From Sphingomonas spermidinifaciens (GTDB lineage: Bacteria > Pseudomonadota > Alphaproteobacteria > Sphingomonadales > Sphingomonadaceae), in the NCBI RefSeq assembly GCF_002351485.1, contig NZ_NWMW01000001.1, positions 2,037,541 to 2,101,540 of the forward strand: a DNA stretch of 64,000 nucleotides. Reading direction: 5' to 3'. Numbering within the stretch: the stretch's first letter is position 1; each line of letters opens with the position of its first letter. The notes below the pieces were generated by a model. The model saw only the letters and a list, made by a program, of their open reading frames with translations, searched no databases and was not told the DNA's origin. The translations under genes and the position numbers were made by a program. Positions 57,392 through 64,000 of the stretch are shown piece by piece.

Positions 57392-58210
57392 ATGAACAAT
57401 CGTCAGGCCGGTCGCCGTCGCGGCCGTGGCGGGCAGCGCTCGCAGGGTGGCAACCCCAATCGCCCCGACAATGGCAACCGGATCGACAATCGTGCGCGCG
57501 GCAACGCGGCGCAGCTGCTCGAGAAGTACAAGAATCTCGCGCGCGACGCGCAGATGTCCGGCGACCGGGTCAACACCGAATATTATCTGCAGTTCGCCGA
57601 TCATTATTTTCGCGTGCTGAGCGAGACCCGCTCGCGCTTCGAGGAGAATAATTCGCGTCGCCAGCAGGACGACGAGGACGAGGACGATTTCGAGATGGAG
57701 GGCGAGCCCGGCACGCCCGACCAGTTCGAGCGCGGCTTCGATCGTCAGGACCGTGGCGATCGGCAGGAGCGAGGCAACCGTCAGGACCGCGGTGATCGCG
57801 ATCAGCAGCCGCGCGCCGATCGGCTCGAGCGTGAAGCGCGTGGCGACCGGCCCGAGCGCGAAGCGCGCGGCGACCGGAACGAGCGCCCCGACCGTGAGGC
57901 TCGTCGCGACCGCCCCGAGCGCGACGATCGTCGTCGCGAGCGCGCCAACGGACACGCCCCGCGCGAGGAAGCGGCCGAGGCGCAGCCCGCCGCACCCATC
58001 GAGGCGGCTGCCGAGGAAGCGCCCCGCCGCCGCGGCCGCCCGCGCCGCGAGCTTTCGCTCGATACCCCCGCCGCGGCGATCGAGGCCGACCGCCTGCCGC
58101 CGTCGCTTGGCCTGGTGAGCGAGCCCGAGAGCGATGGCGAAGAGGCGCCCAAGCCCCGCCGTCGTCGCAAGCGCGTCGAGGACGAGGAAGCGACGCCCTC
58201 GGCAGCTTGA
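57392..58210 (+). CDS. DUF4167 domain protein with Arg/Asp-rich repeats
   Basis: 272 aa. The conserved N-terminal DUF4167 domain spans about 20-75 (DNRARGNAAQLLEKYKNLARDAQMSGDRVNTEYYLQFADHYFRVL). A low-complexity region (about 105-180) of degenerate RDRGDRQERG- and EREARGDR-type repeats follows, and the tail is acidic with a basic patch RRRRKR. It probably binds RNA or is intrinsically disordered. Downstream of prmC across alphaproteobacteria. Start ATG 57392; a terminator follows the gene. Confidence 0.88.
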   Translation: MNNRQAGRRRGRGGQRSQGGNPNRPDNGNRIDNRARGNAAQLLEKYKNLARDAQMSGDRVNTEYYLQFADHYFRVLSETRSRFEENNSRRQQDDEDEDDFEMEGEPGTPDQFERGFDRQDRGDRQERGNRQDRGDRDQQPRADRLEREARGDRPEREARGDRNERPDREARRDRPERDDRRRERANGHAPREEAAEAQPAAPIEAAAEEAPRRRGRPRRELSLDTPAAAIEADRLPPSLGLVSEPESDGEEAPKPRRRRKRVEDEEATPSAA

Positions 58211-58231
58211 GAGTATCTCCGATCTGATGAA

Positions 58232-58263
58232 GGGGCGGGCGAGCGATCGCCGGCCCTTTTTCC
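58232..58263 (+). terminator. Rho-independent terminator after the DUF4167 gene
   Basis: GGGGCGGGCGA (58232-58242), short loop, TCGCCGGCCC (58247-58256), then TTTTT. A second GC palindrome (GCGGGATCCCGC, followed by TTCTTTCTTCC) lies 25 bp further on and may back it up. Confidence 0.8.
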
Positions 58264-58356
58264 TTGTGTCGGGAGGGAAGAGGCGGGATCCCGCTTCTTT
58301 CTTCCTTTCCTCATTCAAACGCCTAAGCTCGCTCCGCAAAGTCGGGGAGAGGGCGT

Positions 58357-59832
58357 ATGCGGATCGCGACGGGTTTGGCGCTGGTGCTGGCGAGCGGGAG
58401 TGCGGCAGCGCAGGAGTCGGCGCCGCCGCGAAGCGCCCAAGGCGATGTCGCGGTCACCATCTACAACGACGACACCGCGCTGGTGCAGGACGTGCGCCGG
58501 CTGACCCTGCCCGCGGGGGTGTCGCGGCAGGATTTTCCCGACGTCACGCAGCAGATCCGGCCCGAAACCGTCCGCCTGTCGGGCGATGGCATCGGCGTCG
58601 TCGAGCAGAATTTTGACTATGACCTGCTCTCCCCCGACGCGCTGATCGAGAAGGCGGTAGGGCAGACGATCACCCTCGTGCGCACCAATCCGGCAACGGG
58701 GGCGGAGACGCGCGAGCAGGCGCGGGTGCTCGCGGCGAATGATGGCGTCGTGCTCGACATCGGCGGGCGGATCGAGGTGCTGCGCGACGACGGCCTGCCC
58801 GTCCGCGTCATCTTCCCCGGCCTGCCGCCCAACCTGCGCGCGCGGCCCACTTTGTCGGTGACGATCGAAAGCGCCAGCGCCGGCACGCGGCCGGTGACGC
58901 TCGCCTATTTGACGCGCGGCCTGTCGTGGCGCGCCGATTATGTCGCGCTGTTCGACGAGGGGGCGGGGAAGCTCGACCTGCAGGGCTGGATTACGCTCAA
59001 CAATCGCAATGCCGCCGCGCTGGTGAATGCCGATACGGTGCTGGTGGCGGGCGCGGTCGGCGGCGGGCGCGGCAGCGCGCCCCCGCCGCCGCGCTTCGCG
59101 CCGGGCACGCGGCCCGGTACCGAAACCGCGGACCGCGCCCGGATCGGCGACTATTATCTCTACCCGTTGCCGCGGCGCACGACGATCGCCGCCAACCAGC
59201 AGAAGCAGGTGAGCTTCCTCTCGTCGGCAGGCGTGCCCGCGGCGCGCACCTACCGCTTCGTCAATGGCTGGCTCGGCGAGACCGAGGAGCCGCAGGGGGT
59301 CGAGACCGCGCTCGCCTTCTCCTCGAGCCGCGATGGCGGTTTGGGCGACGCGCTGCCCGCAGGGACCGTCCGCGTCTATGTCCGCGATGCCAAGGGCCAG
59401 CCGCAGTTCGTCGGTGAGAACCGGATCGACCACACACCGATGGGCAGCCAACTGTCGATCCGCACCGGCGAGGCGTTCGACCTCAAGGTCCGGCCGGTGG
59501 TCGAGGGGCGCGAGCGGATCGACAGCGACGAGTTCCGCCGCTCGGAGCGCTATCGCGTCAAGGTGGACGGCGAGCCCGTTCGCACCGTGACGGTCGAGAA
59601 TGCCGTCACCTACTGGCGGACGCGGATGCGCTACGACCTCACCAATGCCGGCCCCGCGCCGGCCGTGGTCGAGGTGGTGCAGGCGGGGCTCGACCCCGGC
59701 TATGGCGACACTCGCGTGCCGGTCGAGAGCCAGCCGGGCGAGCAGCGCAGCCGCGACCAGCGCGTGTGGCGGGTGACGGTGCCGGCCAACGGCTCGGCGA
59801 GCCTGACCGCGACCTTCGACACGCGCTATTGA
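58357..59832 (+). CDS. DUF4139 domain protein, secreted (first of a pair)
   Basis: 491 aa. Signal peptide 1-18 (RIATGLALVLASGSAAA). The DUF4139 core is an all-β protein: VTIYNDDTALVQDVRRLTLPAG near the start, LAYLTRGLSWRADYVAL and GWITLNNRNAAALVNADTVLVAG in the middle, and EYRVKVDGEP-like VTVENAVTYWRTRMRYDLTNAGPAPAVVEV later. Probably periplasmic or outer-membrane associated. Function unknown. GGGAG lies upstream of ATG. Confidence 0.88.
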   Translation: MRIATGLALVLASGSAAAQESAPPRSAQGDVAVTIYNDDTALVQDVRRLTLPAGVSRQDFPDVTQQIRPETVRLSGDGIGVVEQNFDYDLLSPDALIEKAVGQTITLVRTNPATGAETREQARVLAANDGVVLDIGGRIEVLRDDGLPVRVIFPGLPPNLRARPTLSVTIESASAGTRPVTLAYLTRGLSWRADYVALFDEGAGKLDLQGWITLNNRNAAALVNADTVLVAGAVGGGRGSAPPPPRFAPGTRPGTETADRARIGDYYLYPLPRRTTIAANQQKQVSFLSSAGVPAARTYRFVNGWLGETEEPQGVETALAFSSSRDGGLGDALPAGTVRVYVRDAKGQPQFVGENRIDHTPMGSQLSIRTGEAFDLKVRPVVEGRERIDSDEFRRSERYRVKVDGEPVRTVTVENAVTYWRTRMRYDLTNAGPAPAVVEVVQAGLDPGYGDTRVPVESQPGEQRSRDQRVWRVTVPANGSASLTATFDTRY

Positions 59833-59843
59833 GCCCGGCGGCG

Positions 59844-61352
59844 ATGCGCCGGCTTCTCCTCATGCTCGCGCTCTTGCTGTCCGCGCCCGCTGCGGCGCAG
59901 GAGGTGGTAACGTCAACGGCCCCCGATGCGGTGTCGGTGACGCTCTACCGCGATCCGAATCGCGGCACCGAGCCGATTGACCGAGACGACCCGAGCGGCT
60001 TCGCCTTGGTCAGCGAGACGCGGCGCGTGAAGCTGCCCGCCGGCCCCGCCGTGCTGCGGTTCGAGGGGGTGGCGGGCGGCATCGTGTCCGAAAGCGCGGT
60101 CGTCACGGGCCTGCTGGCGGGGGTGCGCGAGAAGAATCTCGATGCCGACCTCCTCTCGCCTCGCGTGCTTTATGACCGATCGACAGGGCGGCAGGTGCTG
60201 ATCCGCCGCACCGACCGCGCCACGGGCCGTGTCGTGAGCGAGCCCGCGGTCATCCGATCGGGCGGGGAAGGCGCCGCGGTGCTGGAGACACGCGCGGGGA
60301 TCGAGACGCTGCGCTGTACCGGCCTTGCCGAGACGATCGTCTATCCCGGCGTTCCCGCCGGCCTGCCCGCGCGCCCGACGCTGTCGATCGCCACCGAGGC
60401 GGCGACGCCGGTTGAGGCGGAAGTGACGCTCACCTATCTTGCCATCGGCTTCGACTGGCAGGCGAACCATGTGCTGACCCTGCGCGAGGACGGGCGGGTC
60501 GATTGGTCGGCGCGCGTCACGCTGGCGAGCGGCGATCCGACCAGCTTTGCCGATGCCGGGCTGCAACTGATCGCGGGCAAGGTCGACCGCGAGGCCAGCG
60601 AGCCGCTTTACGTGCCCAACGGCGAACTCGAACTCGCCTGCTGGTCGGCCGAGCCGCCGCCGCCGCCACCCCCGCCGCCTCCCCCACCGCCGCTCATGAT
60701 GGCCGCGCCACCGATGCCCGAGCGAACCATGTCGGACGACATCGTCGTCACCGGCATGAGGGTCGAGCTCGAGCGGCTGGGCGACCTCAAGCTCTATCGC
60801 GCGCCGCGGCCCGTCACCGTCGCTGCGCGCGGGCAGAAGCAGACCGGGCTGTTCGACCGCGCGGCGGTGCCCGTTCGCCGCTTCTATCGGACCGATGTTA
60901 TCGGCCAGGGTTCGGACGATCCCCGACTCATGCTGGCAATGCGCAACCGGCGCGAGGCGGGGCTCGGCCTGCCAATCCCCTCGGGCGAGGTGACTGTCTT
61001 CGAGGCGGGGGCGGCGCGGCCGCTGCTGATCGGCGAGGCCCGGCTGGCCGACAAGGCCGAGGGGGAGACGGTCGAGATCGCGCTCGAGGCGTCGCCCGAC
61101 ATCACGGCTGAAATGAGCTCGGACGAGGTCCGGCCGGACACGTACCGCGTCACGCTGACGCTCACCAACGCCACCCCGCGGGCCATAGATCACGAGGCGC
61201 GGATCCGTCCGCGCGACGGCGAGATGCTGCGCGGGCGGGGTTTGAAGCGGGAGGACGGCCGCTGGGTCTGGCGGACGCGCGTACCGGCGAACGGCACCGC
61301 GAAGATCAGCTGGACGCTTCGTCCTCTCGCCCCGGATCATAGGCCTGATTGA
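59844..61352 (+). CDS. DUF4139-like protein with polyproline and TonB-box-like motif (second of a pair)
   Basis: 502 aa. Signal peptide 1-18. The same β-rich layout as its neighbour: SVTLYRDPNRG, LTYLAIGFDWQANHVLTLREDG. A run of 13 prolines (271-283) interrupts the domain, followed by DDIVVTGMR (298-306). That wording matches the motif at the start of the plug in TonB-dependent receptors, including DDIVITASR of the receptor at 34277. The C-terminal half continues the DUF4139 fold. It starts 11 bp after the first DUF4139 gene, so they are one operon and probably paralogues. Confidence 0.82.
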   Translation: MRRLLLMLALLLSAPAAAQEVVTSTAPDAVSVTLYRDPNRGTEPIDRDDPSGFALVSETRRVKLPAGPAVLRFEGVAGGIVSESAVVTGLLAGVREKNLDADLLSPRVLYDRSTGRQVLIRRTDRATGRVVSEPAVIRSGGEGAAVLETRAGIETLRCTGLAETIVYPGVPAGLPARPTLSIATEAATPVEAEVTLTYLAIGFDWQANHVLTLREDGRVDWSARVTLASGDPTSFADAGLQLIAGKVDREASEPLYVPNGELELACWSAEPPPPPPPPPPPPPLMMAAPPMPERTMSDDIVVTGMRVELERLGDLKLYRAPRPVTVAARGQKQTGLFDRAAVPVRRFYRTDVIGQGSDDPRLMLAMRNRREAGLGLPIPSGEVTVFEAGAARPLLIGEARLADKAEGETVEIALEASPDITAEMSSDEVRPDTYRVTLTLTNATPRAIDHEARIRPRDGEMLRGRGLKREDGRWVWRTRVPANGTAKISWTLRPLAPDHRPD

Positions 61353-61647
61353 TCCCGTCGACATGCTCGTCATGTCCGGTGCCCGACGACAGGAAGACGA
61401 GCCCCATCAGCGCGCCGCCCAGCAGCACCGTCCCGAACATGCCGAGAAACGTCGCGATCGCCATGTGGAGGTACAGGGTGCCGAGCCACAAATAGAGGAC
61501 GACGAGCGCTCCCACCGCACAGCCAAGTGCGAGCAGCGCCATCCAGCCGAGGATGCGGCGGAACCGGCCCCAGGCGAGGCGCGCGTAATCGGGATCGTCG
61601 AGGTCGGGCACGCCTTCCCACATGGGCGGTTTCGTGGGAAAGTCCAT
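61306..61647 (-). CDS. Small conserved membrane protein
   Basis: 113 aa. An N-terminal cytoplasmic segment DFPTKPPMWEGVPDLDDPDYARLAWGRFRRILGW is followed by two hydrophobic helices (MALLALGCAVGALVVLYLWL and MAIATFLGMFGTVLLGGALM) and an acidic tail. The wording is familiar from sphingomonad genomes, but no function is known. The 3' end overlaps the convergent DUF4139 gene by 47 bp. Divergent from the CBS gene. Confidence 0.75.
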   Translation of the reverse strand: MDFPTKPPMWEGVPDLDDPDYARLAWGRFRRILGWMALLALGCAVGALVVLYLWLGTLYLHMAIATFLGMFGTVLLGGALMGLVFLSSGTGHDEHVDGINQAYDPGREDEASS

Positions 61648-61677
61648 TGCCTCACGATAGGCGAGGAGAGGAATGCG

Positions 61678-62106
61678 ATGACGATCGCGGCGATCCTGGG
61701 CAGCAAGGGCGGCGAGGTGGTGTCGGTGCCGGTCAGCGCGAGCGCGCAAGCGGCGATGGCAATGCTGGCCGAGCGGCGCATCGGCGCGCTGCCGGTGCTG
61801 GAAGGCGACGCGGTCGCCGGCATCTTCTCCGAGCGCGACGTCCTCTACGCGATCGCGCGCGACGGGGCGGCGGCACTCGACCGGCCCGTCGCCGAACTGA
61901 TGACCGCGCCGCCGATCAGCGTCGGTCCGGCGGAAAGCGTGATCGGCGCGCTGGCGTTGATGACGCAGCGTCGCATCCGCCACCTGCCGGTGATCGAGGG
62001 CGGGCGGCTCATCGGCTTCGTGTCGATCGGCGACCTCGTCAAATATCGGATCGAGCGCATCGAGGCCGAGGCCGAGGCGATGCGCAGCTATATCCAGCAG
62101 GTCTAA
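61678..62106 (+). CDS. CBS-pair domain protein
   Basis: 142 aa, two CBS motifs and nothing else (GEVVSVPVSASAQAAMAMLAERRIGALPVLEGDAVAGIFSERDVL; then PISVGPAESVIGALALMTQRRIRHLPVIEGGRLIGFVSIGDLV). A regulatory nucleotide-binding (AMP/ATP/SAM) module. Alphaproteobacterial stand-alone CBS proteins of this size are widespread; partner unknown. Start ATG 61678 after GAGGAGAGG. Confidence 0.92.
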   Translation: MTIAAILGSKGGEVVSVPVSASAQAAMAMLAERRIGALPVLEGDAVAGIFSERDVLYAIARDGAAALDRPVAELMTAPPISVGPAESVIGALALMTQRRIRHLPVIEGGRLIGFVSIGDLVKYRIERIEAEAEAMRSYIQQV

Positions 62107-63578
62107 CCTCGCCGGCGGACGAACGCGACCAGCTCGGCCAGCGTCTCGCGCGCGAACAGTGCGAGCCATCCGCCATAGGTGAGCGCGCCGGCGGCGACGA
62201 GGATCGCGAGCCGCGACAGCGGCGACAGCGGCGGCAGCGCGGCGTCGATCAGCGCAACGACCACCGCCATGCCCAGGCCCGCGAGCACCGGCGGCGCGAT
62301 CGCGGCGGCGAGCGCCCGCGCGCCCAGTCCGACCTCGCGCAGCGAGCGGGCGGCGGTGATCGCAAGGTAGAGCGGCCAGACCGCGACCCATGCGAGCGCG
62401 AGCCCGGTCACGCCGAACTGCACGCCGATGACGAACGCGATCGGCAGCAGCACGCCGCCCACCGCCCCCAACCGCGCGGCGATCGCGGGCAGTCCGCGCG
62501 CGTTGGTGGCGGGCGCGAACAGCGTCTGCAGCGTCATGAACGGCATCGCCACGGCCAGCACCGCGACCAGCGGTGCGGCCTCGAGCCACTTCTCGCCGAG
62601 CACCACCTGCACCAGCGGTCCGGCGGTTACGGCAAGGCCCGCATAGAAGGGCATCGCCGCGACCATGACGATCCGGCTCGACTTGGCGAAGGCGGCGCCC
62701 ATCGCCGCGGCATCGTCCTGGATGCGCGCATAGGCGGAGAAGGCGACGTCGTTGAGCGTTGGCAGGAACTTGGCGACGAACACCTGGGTGAGGAACAGCG
62801 CGGTGGTATAGAGGCCGAGCGTATGCGGATCGAGGTGGCGGCCCGCGACGAACACGTCGGCCTGGCTCTGCAGGAACCAGAAGAGCTGGCTCGTCGCCAT
62901 GAGGCCGCCGAAGCGCACGACGTCGCCGGCGCCGCGGAAATCAAAGCTCGGCCACATCAGCGACCGGGCGAGCCACGTCATGATGATCGCCCGGCTCCAG
63001 AACAGCGCCATCGGCGCGGCGATCAGCGTCCACACCCCCCAGCCCGCAAGTGCGCCGGCCAGGCTGACCAGCGCGCCGAGCGTCGCCGAGGCCAAATTGG
63101 CCTGAGCCTGTCCCTTGAAGTCCATGTCGCGGGCGAGCAGCGCATAGGGGAAGGCGATGAACGGGGTGGCGACGTACAGCAAAGCCTGGACGCGCAGCAG
63201 GTCGGCGACGATCGGCTGGCGGAAATAGGCGGCGGCAAGCGGCGCCATTGCCACCTGAAGCGCGCCGAGCCCCAGGTTGAGGATGAGGAGAAGGCCGAAC
63301 AACTGTCGCTTGAGTCGCTCGTCGACGTGCGGGCGCTGGATGACGGCGCTGGCAAAGCCATAGCCGTTGAGCATGTTGAGCAGCGCCAGCACGACCTGCG
63401 TCATCGCGAACAGGCCGTAATCCTGCGGCGACAGGATGCGGATCACGAGGAAGGTCGCCGCCCAGGTGACGAGTTGCCCCGCAAACTGTGTGCCCGATCG
63501 CCAGATCACGGCACTGCGCACCTGGTCTCGCAGCGAGTCGAAGCGCTGAGCGGGCGCGTTGTCGGCTGATTCGGCCAT
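62103..63578 (-). CDS. Lipopolysaccharide/exopolysaccharide flippase (Wzx-like, MATE-fold)
   Basis: 491 aa with 12-14 membrane helices. The opening TQFAGQLVTWAATFLVIRILSPQDYGLFAMTQVVLALLNMLNGYGFASAVIQ is the polysaccharide-transporter signature (Polysacc_synt/WzxC-like). It moves undecaprenyl-linked repeat units across the inner membrane. Overlaps the CBS gene by 4 bp, convergent. No other polysaccharide genes are adjacent in the window. Confidence 0.92.
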   Translation of the reverse strand: MAESADNAPAQRFDSLRDQVRSAVIWRSGTQFAGQLVTWAATFLVIRILSPQDYGLFAMTQVVLALLNMLNGYGFASAVIQRPHVDERLKRQLFGLLLILNLGLGALQVAMAPLAAAYFRQPIVADLLRVQALLYVATPFIAFPYALLARDMDFKGQAQANLASATLGALVSLAGALAGWGVWTLIAAPMALFWSRAIIMTWLARSLMWPSFDFRGAGDVVRFGGLMATSQLFWFLQSQADVFVAGRHLDPHTLGLYTTALFLTQVFVAKFLPTLNDVAFSAYARIQDDAAAMGAAFAKSSRIVMVAAMPFYAGLAVTAGPLVQVVLGEKWLEAAPLVAVLAVAMPFMTLQTLFAPATNARGLPAIAARLGAVGGVLLPIAFVIGVQFGVTGLALAWVAVWPLYLAITAARSLREVGLGARALAAAIAPPVLAGLGMAVVVALIDAALPPLSPLSRLAILVAAGALTYGGWLALFARETLAELVAFVRRRG

Positions 63579-63669
63579 CAGACTGCTATGTCAGGGCTGC
63601 GCTAACAGCAGGTAAAGCCGGGATTTCTGCGGATTTGACGCGCAACCGTCATTTTTCTGAAAAATCCGT

Positions 63670-63698
63670 TTGACCGATCCAACACCTGTCCGTAGAGA
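63670..63698 (+). promoter_or_regulatory. Ribosomal RNA operon promoter
   Basis: TTGACC (63670-63675), exactly 17 bp, then TAGAGA (63693-63698). A good σ70 match with the weak -10 typical of alphaproteobacterial rRNA promoters. Preceded by an AT-rich palindrome ATTTTTCTGAAAAAT (63651-63665), an UP-element-like position. Confidence 0.65.
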
Positions 63699-64000
63699 GC
63701 ATTTCACCGGCGGGGACGACCTCTTGGTTGTTCGGCTGGCCAGCAAATCTCAGGCGCACGGGTCGCCCGGAAACGGGATTGACGGTGCGTCGGTTTTTGT
63801 CGCTCTTTGACATTGTGATTTAGATGAAGGGACATGTGGGCGGCGGCTCCGGGTTCTGGCGGATTTTAGGCGTCGGACACTCGGTTAAAGCTTAAGTCGT
63901 TCCACGGTTCACGGGTTCACGCCTGTGGCCATACATGTCCTTACACGTTTCCATACGTGAAATGATTTGTGCAGGAACGGCTCCTAGAAATGAGCGGTTT
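63699..64000 (+). other. rRNA operon leader (5' of 16S rRNA), with boxA
   Basis: No coding frame. It contains CGCTCTTTGACA at 63801-63812, a boxA antitermination element. The following sequence (from CATTGTGATTTAGATGAAGG to AAATGAGCGGTTT) reads like sphingomonad pre-16S leader. The mature 16S start is not reached; it should lie within about 100 bases beyond the window. Confidence 0.75.

Noticed and set aside
60650..60700. Proline codon run, considered as sequencing artefact
   Set aside because: The frame continues cleanly on both sides with DUF4139-like sequence, and polyproline before a DIVVTG motif is plausible.
63779..63807. TTGACG as a second rRNA promoter
   Set aside because: No -10-like hexamer at 16-18 bp; the spacing runs into boxA.

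Overview
The window is GC-rich, gene-dense chromosome of an alphaproteobacterium, most likely a Sphingomonas or close relative (Sphingomonadaceae). The signs are an Oar-like TonB-dependent receptor, CobS/CobT, hisS-prfA-prmC followed by a DUF4167 gene, a DUF3297 gene, glycine/tyrosine-rich small secreted proteins, and a right end that reads as a sphingomonad-type rRNA operon leader. I see no phage, insertion sequence, CRISPR array or tRNA. Most of the window is ordinary core chromosome with short convergent gaps and many 4-bp stop/start overlaps.

Layout. 1-5.2 kb: YgjP-type metallopeptidase (cut by the window edge), PBP1A, MsrB, a methyltransferase and an MFS transporter with a suspect 5' end. 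5.2-9.2 kb: a bacterial CDC48/p97 ATPase, a candidate small RNA just upstream of it, a LysR regulator and a cyclophilin. 9.3-17.8 kb: MgtE, DUF1489 protein, GNAT, EamA transporter, IspG, a decayed acyltransferase, MurA, a Crp/Fnr regulator and a glyoxalase II-like hydrolase. 17.9-23.1 kb: PabB-PabC fusion, aminotransferase, small membrane protein, MsrA, CsbD-like protein and Ppa. 23.2-31.4 kb: M61 peptidase, ICMT-like membrane protein, GshA, EVE protein, a secreted repeat protein, DUF3297 protein, and an unrecognised 483-aa protein coupled to a lipoprotein. 31.4-37.6 kb: AAC(3)-like acetyltransferase with a LytS/LytTR two-component pair, then a large Oar-like receptor. 37.7-45.3 kb: LigA, YghU-type GST, RHH protein, CobT, MetE-like protein and CobS. 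45.3-50.0 kb: an HxlR regulator divergent from an eight-gene run of VOC, DUF4287, GST, SRPBCC and DUF1428 proteins. 50.1-57.1 kb: J-domain protein divergent from bolA-GST-NUDIX-pirin-hydrolase, then hisS-prfA-prmC. 57.4-63.6 kb: DUF4167 protein, two DUF4139 proteins, a small membrane protein, a CBS protein and a polysaccharide flippase. 63.6-64.0 kb: rrn promoter and leader, with 16S expected just outside.

Functional themes. Glutathione and redox repair recur: GshA, three GSTs, a GloB-like hydrolase, MsrA, MsrB and BolA. Envelope assembly is also prominent: PBP1A, MurA, flippase, TonB receptor and lipoprotein. The least explained parts are the 483-aa protein/lipoprotein pair with its competing hairpins, the HxlR-controlled VOC/DUF1428 cluster, the LytTR-AAC(3) operon, the candidate anti-Shine-Dalgarno small RNA at 7.6 kb, and a composite promoter/operator element found twice (20.9 and 28.6 kb) with identical internal spacing.
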